A DNA stretch of 64,000 nt from NCBI RefSeq assembly GCF_051622035.1, contig NC_135364.1, forward strand, positions 20,425,001-20,489,000, written 5' to 3'. The translations under genes and the position numbers were made by a program. Below, one piece after another: positions 26,001 to 41,000 of this stretch. Positions within the stretch are counted from its first letter, which is position 1. The number at the start of each line of letters is the position of its first letter. The DNA comes from Arctopsyche grandis (lineage: Eukaryota; Arthropoda; Insecta; Trichoptera; Hydropsychidae). A model generated the notes under the pieces. That model did no database searches, was not told where the DNA came from, and saw nothing but the letters and a program-made list of their open reading frames with translations.

Positions 26001-29000
26001 TTCGAAAGCTAAAATCGAAACACATATTTACATGTTTGTATATAGTTAGCGTCATCTTCATATGAACAGGTATACCTACATAGGACACGTTGACCACACC
26101 TCACCATTGAAGTAGATTGCGACCTTCGTACCGCTTGTCAAATGATAAAAAGCCTTTGTTACGGTATGTCATTGCCACATAGCCGAATAACAGGTTTCGC
26201 ATTGATCACGCTGAATATCGCCTATCATTTTGTTTTCAAAAGTAAATACCACAATGTACTTTTTTTCTTCGTCGGGGTTCAGACAGAGGTCGTGTGATTA
26301 AATGATACCTATTCATTTTTTAAATCAATTTTGTTGCATTCGTTTGTACGTCTATGTTCATATATAAATACATTTTTGTGTTTGTGTCAGGTTGATAACA
26401 TTAAGGCGCAATGATAATATCCTTAAACTTTTAAGGCGCAAGCACACTGAATCGTAAGCCATGCATGTTCTCGTGGTTTCCAGCTGGGAAGGGCGTTTTT
26501 TTAGTTTATTATTAATTATTTTTCGACAATTTTCTCCTACATTTCTTCAAATATGGGAATCACCACTATCGATCACTGTCAATACAAAAATAATATATCA
26601 CCGAAAACAACGTGACTTTTGATTGGGCGTCATAGCATAGATCAGACGTCCTAGCGCAGTAGTTCTTAACCTCGTTGGAGGTACTGACCCCCACCAGTTT
26701 CATATACGCATTCACCGAACCCTTCTTAATTGGCACCCGAATCATATGAGTCGGGTGTGTGTCTTGACTTCCGCCGAACCGCTGAGACTGACTCACCGAA
26801 CCCCTGGGGTTCGATCGAACCAGGTTAAGAACCACTGTGCTAGCGCTTTTTATAATAACATGTGCAAAAGAATCTTTAAAAAAAAACACGTGCCTTTAAA
26901 CGGAAATCAAATTCCGTAATCATGGCCTAATTACAATAAAATGGGTTTCAACCTTGGGAAACTCATTTTACAGGCTAAACGACCTGTGTAACTGGCGAAA
27001 TTTCTTTGAATCTTGCTTTTGTGGATGTTTGCGAGCAGAATGCAAGCTATATATGGGCGTGAACATAAGGGCGAAAACACACTGAGTGGTACGTTTTTTT
27101 TTTTTAGATACTTTTAAAGCAGCACCCCTAGCCCACATCTGTTACATGGTACACAGTCCCAAAGATCACCACCTGGAGTGTTTTCGGTGATATTATATAT
27201 TTCTAAATATCCTTGCTTGGCAGTGATTGATAACGGTTAATCCCATATTTGATGAAATTTAGGAGAAACATATGCACTCTTCACGTGCAACTACCCACTG
27301 TCACAGCACGGAGCCAAGGACGTGACGTTCCTTACTATTCAGTGTGTTTTCGCCTTAAGAGTCCTGTGGGTGTTATGTAAGACCGTAAGACTTTGTTGAA
27401 AATTTTCCCGATAATATGATTTTCCATTTAATATTATTTGAAAAGATTCTTCAGAACACTTCTTCGTAAATTAGAAAGCAAGAAAAGGAACAATTCAGGA
27501 TTAATATTTTTTATGACGTCATCTTAACAAATTAAATTAAATCGGTGACTACCTACTTACATAGCTAAAATTTTTGATTATTCTTTTTATCTTACATGGT
27601 AGACATGAAAGTTATGTGTGGTTCTAGGACTGGGTACTGCTATATACAAATCAATTTGATCGATATAACCCCAACCTTACCCTATATTATACATATATAT
27701 ATGTACTTGTGCATACATCAGATAAGTTAAGTTCTTGAATTAATTTTAATGTGTTGCTTGAAGTGTGGCCTGTCATTTAGTGGCTTGTTTCCGTGATTTC
27801 ACTGAAACCACCTGCCGAGTTCTTTCATGCATTCAACACAATACAGTGTTCACGATTTCTTGGGAATCTGACTCGAGTTTAAGTTGGTCAACGGATGAAA
27901 GTTCATTTCGCCTTAGCGAGTGTTGCCCTTGCTTACTTACGTACACGTGTTAAAATGTTGACGGACTCTTGTTCGCGAAACGACCCACAACTTTCTTCGA
28001 GCACATCTCTCACAGCCTTGTTTCCCCCGGGTCTGAAACTTCTGACCCACTATTCTATATGCTCGCTACTAAGCTTGCGTAAATCCTGTATTGCATATTT
28101 ACTATACTTTTTTTATCGGATTATTCAAATCTCTACTTTTTGTCAGGCTTGTATAATATTTGCATGTAGCGTAGTAGTAATATGTAATTTCATAACTTGC
28201 GTCACATTTTTTTTTATCATCGTATTGAAAAATTTCGCTTACACGTGTAGTTAGTTGTAAATTACATTCTATTCATTTACGACACCGACTTGCCGCATTC
28301 TTTCGCATTGCGACCATGTTTAGTTGTAAAGTAGGGCCCCTTTACTTTCCAGCCGTTCAGTTGATATCGATCGTTTTCCAATAAAATACTTAAAATATAT
28401 AATCTTCAATTATTTATATCATACAATTTGACGTTACTGTGTATAGGACTTTCAAATATGTGGTACATACCTCGGTGTACGAAATCGAATCACGTACGTT
28501 TCGCTCGCCAGGCATGGTAATATCGCCGAATGAAATTTGCATGCTTTATTACATTCGACTAACCCAAAAAGCGTATTTGGGTCAATCGACTCTAAAATAT
28601 TTATGTAAAGAAAGTGTATTGTAGCAAGTATTCAATTTTAGTATTATTTGATATACACTTGCTTAGTGGCAGTATTTTGGACACACCTTGTTTACATGAA
28701 TCACATATTGATAATTTTGTAGACGCTATCGATGGAGGCAGTTGTTGATTCGTTTAATATTTAATTGTATCGATAAGATGAATGAAATTGAATCGAGAAA
28801 TCAAAGTACACGTTAGCAAAGTAAAAGCGCCTTTTGTTTAAAAAATAGTGCTGAATAAGTTACGCGACACGCTATTTGTCCAAAGTTTGAATTGAGGTGA
28901 TGACGCCACGCTTCAAGTGAGTTCATTCATAAGAAAATTAGTCATTAGAAAATGAACCTTACCCTAATAGATACTATGTATGTACATACAATAAGATGCA

Positions 29001-32000
29001 AATATAATGAATCGTACGGCCAGGGCACGTTCTTGGCCTGTTGTAGCGAAAAGTGCGCCTCGAACTGTAGGGGTTGTTTATTCGACAAGTTTCTCCTAAG
29101 GTTTTTCAAATATGGGAATCGCCGTTATCGATAACTGTCAATCATATATGAATACAAAGATTTTTGGCTTGATTATTGTCATAATATAGATCATGCGTGC
29201 TAGCGGTTTTTTTACATGTGAAAAACTATCTATTAAAAAACAGGTGCCGCGTACCTCTCCTTGTGTCTGTGCCCTTAGTGTCTCATTTTACTAATTTTTA
29301 TGCTAATACCTTTTCTTGTCTCGTTTTTTGACGTGAGTTAACCAATTTAATCGTAAAACTTTAAAAATGTGGATCGGTGTTTTATATTTTTCTAAATTAG
29401 AATTTTCGCATGATCACAAAACTTAATCTGTTACTTCGGACAATTTAGCACACGGTAATCGTTGCCAGATATTCCGTGATCGAGATTTTAGTGATGTGTC
29501 CGAGATCCACATGTGCGAACCTCTCATGTCACCGAAGTCACCGAACCTCTTACTACATATTTACATACATACATACATAGGTAATCTAAACATTTCAGTG
29601 ATCGGCACTTTCGAGACATCCAAACTTTCAAAGATGCTCAAGAAGAACTAACGCTAAAGAATTCCACCAAAAAGCTCCAACGGGTATTTGTATGTTATCC
29701 GAGGGCGCTAACACTGGAATTGCCGAAGTTCTTCTTGGGCACCTTTGAAACTTAGGATTTATCGAAACTACGCCACTATTCAGTGCATTCTTCCGGGAAC
29801 GAAAAAGTTCATACTTTAGATGATTTTAACGCAGACTCTCCCTTTGACACAAATGATTACAATCTAAAATTCATGTAAGTGTTCATTCGAGTCGGCACTA
29901 TTTCATCTGTTAAATACTCTCAATCAAACGAAAAGGTCTATTATTTATATAAAAATTATTTGCGGACAGTGTTGTGTATTGCTTTAATGGTGACGTCAGC
30001 GTTGCAACGCTGAAACATTGCACGAAACTAAAGTGGGACGATGGGGAAGGGACGCCTCGTCGTCTCACGTCCTCCCAATTTTGGTATTGAAGTTTATAGA
30101 CAATATATTATTTATTATAAAACAGTGTGTTCTTTGTAATTTAAAAATGTTGAACGGCAGAATCGTCCGAGTGAAAGTATTATCAGGTTTAGCGCACTAT
30201 GGTGGGCGTTGCTCGCCGCAAACGATCTTCGTTTCTTTTCCATAAAAGGCATCTCTCCACATCCTGTCACAGCCGACATCTTCAATTCAACAACACCGCA
30301 TTCATCCGTTTAAAATGTCGACAAGATCCGTCTTCACGTGACGTTCGAATCTTTTAATTGTAATTAGATTCATTTGGATACATATGTACGGTGAGGGTCG
30401 TCATTGTTTTTTTATCTTTATTGTTGTTCGTACGTCATTAGCGATCTCTCGCCGCTAACGATCGGCTTCCTCGTTCGCAACAGGTAAATCTAAAAATACC
30501 CCGCCAATTACTTACAATAAGTTGAACTTGGCATTGTGACATGACACACTTCCCCGACAATCCGCATACGTACGTTTTGTCGAGGATGTGCTCGGACCGG
30601 GGAAATTCAGTGAAAAACCGGCGCGAACCGCAGTTTGCCAATGACTGGCCGAGAGGTCACTGTCCTACTCAAGCGTGTAAATACTCCGAAGCTGTTCGAC
30701 TGTTCATTAAAGCTCTTAACCAGTTCGATCCTACAGGTGTTTTCGGCGTTCTTTCATTTATTTACTTGCTCCCATTCATTGGAAATTTTGTACAGTACGT
30801 TTGGAAAAATATTACGCTGTTAATTAGAAATTTTAACTGTCGATTACGCCTCTTAATGCGTTAATACTGAATGTCATGATCGTGTAATTTATTGTTGGGA
30901 TTGCGTTATTTAAAATCATTTTCAAAGATCATATATTAAACTTTCGAAAGTGTGATATAATATTGGTATGGAAAGTTGGAACAGTCGATTCTTTTAACTG
31001 CTGCCTTCAATTCCTTTGCTTGAGATGATACTTTAATTACACAAATGCTTTATCACAAGTCCTTCGTTGTTTGATTTTTAATCATCATCGTTTACAGCCA
31101 TATTCAGGCGAATCAAGGTCTCTCACGTTTCAATCCGTCTTTGTTTTTAACGATTCTCATTCATATCACCCCATACAGTTTTATCCATCTATCTCCATTA
31201 TTGCCTTCCTTGTAACCCCTTTACATACATTCTGTTGGGTAGCATTCGAGAATCAAGCACTAAATATAGGTTCAATTTGTAACGATAACGAGAACGGCGA
31301 AGCTATTTAAAACGGCAACAAATTATTTGGTTAGTTTATAATTCCAAGTGGTCAGTAAAAAAATGAAAAATCTATCAGTAATTAATTATTTAATATGTTT
31401 AATAACTAATTATTTATTTTAATAACTGATCATTTAGTTTAATAACTGATCATTTAGAATATTCACTGATAATTTCAAAATATATACTGAAAATTTAGTT
31501 ATTTTTGTTGATCAAAAGCTGAATAAAATACTGATAAATTAAATACACGTCATTTAAAACACTTATTGTTTTTTATCTAGAGTCGGTTCAAATTTTACTT
31601 ACTCCGACTTGAACGATTTTAGTAAGATAGACTTTTATTATCAACGTATAAAATTGTATGTAAAAAATGGAGGAATTAAAAAAAATACTAAAAATTGAAA
31701 TGTAACCCAATTTATTGTATTATTGCTAATGAAATAGGTATAAATTAAAAGTAAGTACATTCATAGTGTATGTATGTTTATGAATTTCATACACAAGCAA
31801 ATCAATTTAATAATAAAATAAAAATAAGAACAAAAAAAAGTATTAGACACCATCGAATATGAGACACATCAAATTTAACGATATATAATTTAATTTAAAA
31901 TTCATGATTTTTATATATAAATTATTAAATTTCAATTAATCTCTAGTTGACACATACTGAAATACCGTTAATAAGAAAATAACCAAAAGGAGTCAGAATC

Positions 32001-35000
32001 GGTTGATTTTTTACTAACCTCTTCTTAGTCCATTTCGACTCCGCTTGAAATGCTCTGGCTCCACAGCCTTGGTTTTTACTAGTCTCTTTTCAGTTATGTA
32101 GCTACGACAACTTTTTCAGTTATGCTACGATAAACTATTGTAAAATTAGGTTCTACATATATTGAGTCTTTTTTTGGTGTTCTGAAGTTTGTTTTTGGTT
32201 TAAAGGGTTCGTCTGAGGCTGTTGTGATAAAAATTACTCCATTTTGCTAGGTTTTATGTCGAAAATCGGCTGTTTATTTATCGGATTATTTGACGTCTTA
32301 CATCAAATGTTGCATCTTCTCTGAAACTTTTTGGTTTGTTAGTGTCTTAAATTATCACATTGCAACAGCTGTTGCTTACGTCTTACGTCTCTTGATATAC
32401 TGAATGTAGTACATTCGAAATACATACTATAAATTTGATGAAAATCATATAAAGAAATCAGTAAAATTTTAGCGCTCCACTTCAGCTCCAGGTAAAAACT
32501 TATCACTAACGACCCAGTTATTTGTGAAGGCCTTCCAAAATTGTACGAAAAACATAAATCACTGAGGTTTTCCATAGTTCGGTTGGACCGATTGTACCTC
32601 TCACCTGTTGCACGATGCTGTTGCTCGACCTTTGACATTTACGATTTGACATTTCCCACGCGCTCGCGAATATCTCTTTTGAAATGTTAAGTTCCGTCTA
32701 CTGCGTTTGTAAATCTCAACTAACACCGGTATCTATTACTGTCGATTAACAATTTCGAATACTCGCGACTATTCCCTGAGAATCCTTGAAACGCTCGCAT
32801 ACTATACATACCTAACTATTTTTTTTATTTTTATTTTTTTGGCAATTGAAAGTGAACAATCGTATGTATGTGGGCATATGTTAAATTCAGCGTCGTCAGT
32901 GGAAAATACGACCGCATGTTGCAAAATTGGAACAGCTGATACGGCTTCATTGCCGGTGATCTGCATTTTGGACGATTTCTCTTTCGTTCAAGCGCAATAT
33001 GAGATATAATCAAAACAAAAACCATTTTCAAGGTCAGCGATATGATTCTTCGGTGTAGTATTTTGTTTTTGTTCTTTTTTTCGTGTTTTATATTATCTAT
33101 TGTGCCGTTTCTAAATATGCTTTTTACATATTGATATTTTATGTATGTATTTCTACTGCATATGAAGGTGATATTACATAATAACGCTTTTTCATACAGT
33201 GTTTATATTGGTCATCTATCTTCTATATATACATATATGTATATGTATATAAAAGTGAATGTTTGTTTGTGTGTCTCGAATGGGCTCCTAAACCACTGAA
33301 CCGATTACGATGGAGCTTTCAGGATTTGTTGTACGCATGTCCGGGAAGATTACTGTGAAAAAACCTCTTAATACTAATATTTGTAATTACGATTTTACTG
33401 ACGTGAAAGTAAAGCCGCCTTCAACGCATCACGCCGCGAGTGTGACAATAATCGCGCCACGCCTACCTCGCACCCGAATGTACTGACCATTCAGGGCCGT
33501 ACCACAAACACACAGCGGATGGTCCACGTCAAAAAATATATCTATACCTATATATAAAATTGAATGGCTGTGGAACGGGAACGGGAATTCCACGCGTTAT
33601 TGTGGCATTGCAACGCATGCCGGGTTCAGATAGTCAATTATAAATGTCAAGGTTTGATTCAATGTCCTATTCGCATATTTCGCGAAATTCTGCTGAAATA
33701 GTAAGCGTTAAAGTATTTTTCTAATTGTATTTTAGATCGCAAGTAAAGTTGACATTATAAACTCAATCCAGATATGTGTAAAGGTCTGTCCATACCTAGT
33801 CGGCACGTATCGGCAGCAGCAGGCAACCTGCAAGTACGGACAATATTCTTTGGTACATTCTATATGGACGCGTATGAATGCGTCCATATAGAATGTACCA
33901 AAGAATATTGTCCGCACTTGCAGGATACCTGTTGCTGCCGGTTCGTGCTGAATAGGTATGAACAGACTTTAATACGTAGTTTTAGCCAGTCTTATCTTAT
34001 GTTTGAGTTTCACAGTTGTGGAAATTTGCTGAGTGACTCTGATTTCCAGTTTAAATCTTATTTATAAATATAAAATAATATTTTATCTTTGACATTACAC
34101 ATACATATGTATAATAGATAAAGCAAAAACGTTCTTTACTAGATAACGGATTAATTCATCTGATTGAATAAACATGAATAAAATTATTTAACATTTACCA
34201 AAAACTGTTTTTCGATGTTTTTTTTTTTAGCTTTAATGGATAAAATTTTTCATTTATATTTTTGATTTGATGAGATACGTGCTTTTGCTTGTTGACTAGG
34301 TCAGTTTCTACATTTTTAATTATTTTTGTAAAATCAATCAAGAACATAAAATTCGGCAAATAGTTTTTGACGAACTCTGCTCTAGGAGTGTCCTTCTTCG
34401 TCATGCCCTGACGCAATCGCAAAAATTTATGTAATTAAATGATGTAGTTTACATCGCAATTTTTCATACGTATTAACGTAGCTTAACTTTTTGCACATGT
34501 ATATGGCCATACCTTGGCTTCGAACATATCGACATTTCAACATTTCGTCACTACTATTTTAACGCGTGAAGTCAACACACATTGTGAATATTTCTAGCGT
34601 AAGATTGAATATGTCAATGCAACATCGTATTCTTTATTCTCAGCTTTTCCTTATTTTCCGACAGATTATACAAACGTTCAAAATTATTGCAAACCGAACG
34701 ACCTACGCAAAGTGGGTGGGCGCATTCGAATATCACTCTCATACCTTCGCTTCGATTGAGCAACGCATTATACAGCCTCCTCCTCCCTCTTCTGTCTAGC
34801 GTTTCCTCCGGCCATAAATGGTCCACGAAGGTGTACGAGTACTTGGCCCGTCTTTAGATACATGCCATATGAGAATTTCGTAATTGTAATTATAAGGAGG
34901 AACGCCTTTTGAGCTACGGTTTCTATTTCCGATACCATTATTTTTGTGGTCTGGAGATATGTCGTCGGTAATGTGTGTGATATGTATGTAGATTTGGTCT

Positions 35001-38000
35001 GTCCGAAATAACCGCAGTGTTGTTTGACCTTTAGTCGTTACGTAGCTGCAATTGTCCGATGATAGCTGCAAGATTGCACTTGGCTCGAACGGTCACTGCA
35101 TCGTCAGCTCGTCTGTAATTTTATACGCGAGTGTGTTATGCACGAGTGATTTGTGTGCACACGTTATTTACAGGAAGTTCAAGAAGCTTCTTCACATACA
35201 AGGTATTAATTCGGTTCGTGGACTCGACTTTGTTTGACGCGAAGCTTCAACTCTTATGTACTGCTACATATTTTATTTTATTTTACATAGATATATACCA
35301 GGAAGGCTTGGCAGGAAGACCCCAATGCACCTTCCTGGACAATTAATTACAAACAATGCAGCATTTTTATTACATAAATCACTATTTCGAGAAGCTGAAG
35401 AACACGAAATTAGCAATCAAATAATTAATCCATTGAGACATCTATGGATTTTTAGACTTATACATTTTTTTTACAAATTGTACATACGATAATACAGAAG
35501 ATTTGTGACAGTAGGTAGGATAATTTTTTGGCAATTTTTAAGGAACCGTTTCAACAATGATCAGATAAAATTGACAAACTCCGATAAGAAACGATCGACT
35601 TGGCCTGACAAACATCCAAATCTAACCAACAGTATATTAAAGATTAGCCCGTGATCGAACCCAATAATCTCTTGGTGCTAAACATAAACGCAACCACTGA
35701 GCTATACTGCTATATGTACACATTTTTTCTAGTGGATTATTTTTAAGTAAGACTTTTGGATATTTTGTATGAATTAGAAACTATGTAGCTTAAAAAATGA
35801 CAAATGAGCAGTATTTTTGTCTCTCGACATAGTATTTTGCCTCTTGATTATGCTAACATACATTTTTTTTATTATTATTAGTCATTAATACAGTTTCAAT
35901 GTACACGTACGTATTTGTTTCTTATAAATCATGCCAAATAGACTCGGATGAAAACACTTTTTGAATGCGATGAGGACTGATCGATTACAATATTTGTAGA
36001 TTAAGATGAAATCTTGATTTAAATCTATGTACATACATGTGTATAATCTGGTGTAATATCTGTATACATGATTCGATTTGGATGATTTTATCGTAAGCAG
36101 GGAGTTAAACATATGGCTGTGGCGTCGTTTTACTCCGATTTTAATAAACGAGAATGAAAAAAGGAACTATTACCAATGTTTAAGTGAATTGTGAAGATGT
36201 CATTGCTTCAATCTGACGCAAGATTCCGATGTAATTTTTGATAAGTTCTTTAATGATTAAACTCCTCTAGCTTCATGTTGGAAACAATAGCTTACTTCAA
36301 TGTCAGCTAACCCTCATAAGCGATTTAAAGAGTGGAAGTGGTTCAAAATCAGATCACAAATTTTTGACGGGTAAGAATGTCATGGAACTAACAGTGAAGC
36401 TAATAAAAAGCTTATAAATGTCAAATATCCAGGTACATAAATAGTCATAATTTCACTTTCGAATATTTCCGTTGTTTATATACAGGTTTTTATCTTTTTT
36501 TTATTTTTAATCAGAACTACATTGATAGATAGACAGAACTTTGGAATATTGCATAGGTGTGTTATCGTTAATTGTATTAATTTTATTAAAATTGACTTTG
36601 TAAACGTTCTGTGTATGTTCCGTATAAAAAATGCACATTATGCATATTGTTTCAATTTGTTTCAACGCCGCACGCTTTTAATTTTTTCCATCTAATTATA
36701 CGTTGAATTTGTGGATAAGAATCTAGATTATACATTAAATCATATTTACATTTTGATATGATTCTCTTATAAAGTTTGTCTGCATGTATTTAAAAATCCT
36801 CTAATTGAAAATATATATATATTGATTTATTTTCAACATTGAATTTAGCAAAAAATAAATACGATTACTTTATAACTCACATGTACGGTCGACCTTCTTC
36901 ACCACTTAATTCATTCAAATTGTGGATGTGTCTCTTGCATTATTCACAATTTAACAATGACTCGGCTCACATCAAATCGCCCCGTTCAATATATAAACAA
37001 GCGAAATATTATATAAATTTCTGAATTATCATAACAACCTCTCCTGAATCATATATAAATACCGACTTAATAATCAACCGTTTACGTGTGTTGTGCTTCG
37101 AGGCATCTGTTCACAGTGAAACATACCTATATATCCACTAACGTAAATAATTGAAAGTAATCAAATGATGTTCGATTATGGTGTCTGGTTTATATTAAAT
37201 ACATAAATTATGAAACTAGCAAACTCTTGTCTTTCGTGCGCAGATCGCTTCGTCGAATTCTATAGACCAAGCACGCGTAAACATTTTTAAGAATTTCTGA
37301 GGAATAAAATAATAAATAAATACGGTTAATTTGAAATTTCACATCTGATGAATGATTCCGGTTAGTGTGTAAACTGTTGCTTATACTATTTTTAAAATAA
37401 TTGCTGTTATTACAGAATAATCTCGAATTGAATCCATCTGGCGTAAGTAGTGCATCGTTATTATAATATGTCATCATTTACCTGTCTCGTCACTTTGCAA
37501 TGTTCATGGTGATTTATCAATCATGCACTTGTATGATTACGTCTCGATGAATCGCTCTATACATTGCGCTTCAATTCGAATCAGTCATTGAACTTTTTTA
37601 TTTCGCCTTGTATCAAATTTTCTACGTTTGCGCTAGATGGATTGCCACACTAGTGGATTCGAATGATATTTGCCAAATGTTCTTTCTGTGTTTATAACGA
37701 AGCTATTCATGTTGCGTACGATTTCGAAAAACCTCCCCGTTTCGTTTTCGTATTAACTGCCGAAACACAGAACGTCCATTGTGAAGCAAATCGGAGTTTC
37801 GTACAGTAGCTAATTTATTTTTTTCAAATGATTCGTGTCACGAATGCTTTTATGTTCTCATATTCATAAATTGATTCTTACACAGCAATTGATGATTGTA
37901 TGGAACGGTATGTTCATACTCTGTATAAATTGAATAAATGTCAATTCATGTACATATATGTACATGCATGATAGCCAAATTGAGTTACGACGATTGATTG

Positions 38001-41000
38001 TATGTACATGGCAAATTTTGTGTAAAGATAAAATCAACTTTAATTTACTGGTTGTATAATTGTTGATTGAGAACAACCGATTAGTTAGCCGTTTACGAGA
38101 AACCCTACAAAGTTGGCCCACATACTGAAGCGAAACGGGTGAATTGCACTTTGCTAGATTCCCATCCTCTCAATTCCATCATATAATTGTTTGTATGATT
38201 ATAATTTATATGATACACATAGAGTATTAGAAGTCGTCGCTGTAGTTGTTCTACAAACCAATTATAGTATTTTAACGTAGTGACAAACTTGAACAATATA
38301 ATCCTTTGAAATGTCGTGTTACCGGTTAAAGGTCTCCTGGAAGAAGCGTGTGAAGAAAAAAACTGTCTTCCATCTGCTTCACCCAAAGAAAGCTTCTTGA
38401 TACGGTGCCTTCTACATACATATAATAATGGAGGGAAAAGTAGAGGACACACGGTGGCTTGGAAGAAAGAGGCTCTCTTGGCTTCGGAACATTAGATCAT
38501 GGATCTCGAACTCGAAAAATTATTTCGACTTGCCCATGATAGGGCAGAAATCGCACGGTCTATCAATAATGTCTGCCTATGGTAGTCGCCTACGTTGGAA
38601 TACGGATTTGGCACAAAAAAAAGAACGTAGGAATTCCCGATCAATGTAAAGTGAATTCCAAGTTTGTGGAAAATAACGTTTATGGGGAATGCCAGGCCTG
38701 TTCGGATTACTGCATATCAGAACACTCAGCTACTTGCCTTTAAAAGGAGGTACACTCTCGAGCGAGCGGCGATTCCGTGTGGACCTCCTGAGTCGTAGGA
38801 TAAATGCTGGAAAACGACTTGGCCTATAATTTGGATCCCTGAACCCATCCCTACGCAACAGTAATATAACCAGGGGCGTCATTTAGGGGGGGGGGGGGGG
38901 CAACCGCCCCCCTAGATTTGAACGGGACTATCCATGTTGTTTAATGTATTATTATGAATTTGAATTAAAATACTAAACCAACAAAAATAGAATATTGAAA
39001 TTCTTTAGAACACTCAGGTATAAGAAACATGTCGATTTTTCCCAGAAAAAAAATGTTAACTTCCAAATATATTTTGTTTTGTTGTTTGTCTTGCTTTGAA
39101 AGATATTTGTAAAACTGGTTTATCCCTTATTCTCGTTTATTATAAAATTATTTTACTATTAATTTTAGTAGTCTTTATTGTTTATGACGGTCCTCTGAAT
39201 TCCATTTATCGTATTTCACTATCCACTTTTACACACACGCTGATAACACATGTAAGTCCGATGACTCTTATCTACATATAAACACAATAAATTTAAATTG
39301 TTATTCAATTATATTATAAATTTTCACTTTGGCATTCGATTCTGATGTCAACAAAATTCAGTCACGCATTTTTTTCACAACTCCAAACCAAAGATGCGAT
39401 TGAGTGAACCTGACCTTGCATTGTCCATGGCACCAGTCGAGTAAATCAGGTGACATAATAAACTGACGTAGAAGCTGAAAGTCGTCTCGTTGACGAATTT
39501 GTGTTCGAATCACTGCGGATTTACGTCAAAACTTAATACGAAATTTGTACATTTCATATGTATCTATATAAGTAGTCAACGCTCACGTACTTACTCATAT
39601 TGTAACTGAGAACGTTCATGTGCTGGAGATACATATGTATGAAGTTATAGTATACGCCTCTGCTTCGTTTATTGTTTGAGGTAGTTAGTTAGTCAGTGCG
39701 CCAATGGGGCAAGTCTGGTGAATATTGGCAATGTCGTCAGCTCGACCTGCTCCCTTATATGGTTGGCTTCCAATGTACGCCCACAACAATGAGTCTCGTG
39801 TCGCCTTTTAGAAGCCTCTCGATGCTATACCAATTTCGACCCAGTCGACTTTGAATTTCTTCAAAATTATAATAAGTTTTTTTCTCTTTTTCAGATACTT
39901 CAAAATTTGGGAAAAGTAGACCGCACCGCGGACGAAATCTTCGATGAACATCTTCAAAATTTCACTCGCCAACAGAATCAGGCGACAAGGTTACAAAAGG
40001 AGTTCAACAATTACATACGATGTATCAGAGGTACTATTTCAAACACCCATATAGAAATTTTATCGATCATTTAATCGAATTTGGTTTATAACGAGTGTTT
40101 TATGTTACAGCTGCACAAACAGCGTCAAAATCTTTGATGGAGGCTATATCGGAAGTGTACGAGAGCAATTGGTCGGGACATGATTTGCTCTACGCTCAAG
40201 CTCAAAATATGGAAATGCTTTGGCAAGATTACTCGCATAAGCTTGGCGATCAAGTTTTAATCCCTCTGAACACTTACCAGGGACAGTTTCCTGAAACAAG
40301 GGTTTGTTGATCGTTCGTACAATGAGTTCGTTACGTTAACGTATAAAAGTGTTATATAATTTATTTATTTATTCATAGAAAAAAATTGACAAAAGAGGTC
40401 GTAAACTTGTTGATTACGATAGTCAAAGACACAGCTTCCAAGGACTTCAAGCAAATGCTGCTAAGAGGAGAGACGATGTTAAGGTATTCATTGTAATTCT
40501 TGTTGTACTATTATAAAAAGTTTAATATGCCGTTTACTGATTGACACATTTTTGATTAGATTACCCGAGGTAGAGAAATGATGGAAGAAGCGAAGAGAAC
40601 ATATGAAATCCTCAATTCTGAATTGCACGACGAGTTGCCGGCACTCCACGATTCCCGCATTCTGTTTTTGGTTACCAACTTGCAAACTTTATTCGCTTCT
40701 GAACAGGTCTTTCATTCTGAAAGTTCTAAGGTGTGTTGTAATGTAATCCGCTCTCAATTCCTCCTATATAAATATTAATTATCAGTACAAATTTTTTTAA
40801 CACTCAATTTTGATGTTTCAGGTTTACAATGAATTAGAAGCAATTGTTGACAAATTGGCAACTGACTCTCAGCGGGGCTCATACACTATTAAGAAACCAA
40901 TACTCGGGACTCTACCTAGTCTACAGCATAACAATATTTCACCGCCTTCGTCTCCTAATAATGGCAAGAATAATTCACTCAATTCTCAGAATGGAAATGC

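Larger units (their letters stand above)
1105..39894 (+). other. Amph: Amph intron 1, 38.8 kb, transposon-rich
   Basis: Donor GTAACT at 1105; acceptor with a T-rich tract and TTTTTCAG ending at 39894. Recognised repeats are listed as separate features. In the stretches 1105-2314, 2506-4067, 4632-5592, 5628-8070, 8721-11264, 11591-15352, 16776-18191, 18472-20877, 21586-22989, 25686-26430, 27356-28994, 29801-31077, 31261-33221, 33971-35297, 35711-36234, 36426-38427 and 38641-39894 I see only AT-rich sequence with short simple repeats (for example (GT)8 at 3636-3651, a duplicated 20-mer at about 31417-31458, and a run of 15 G at 38886-38900). Many copies of the palindrome TACATATGTA are scattered through it. 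None of the open frames here has gene-like features. Regulatory elements are likely in so long a first intron but cannot be called by eye. Confidence 0.85.

Noticed and set aside
27895..28254. 119-codon + strand frame in Amph intron 1
   Set aside because: No recognisable domain, no gene context; a frame of this length is not surprising in 39 kb.
33732..34067. Similar frames on both strands containing FFGTFYMDA
   Set aside because: Produced by the 190-base palindrome.
38872..38925. hAT-like terminus CAGGGGCGTCATTTAGGG with a run of 15 G
   Set aside because: No matching inverted end or 8-base duplication was found nearby, so only noted as a possible fragment.
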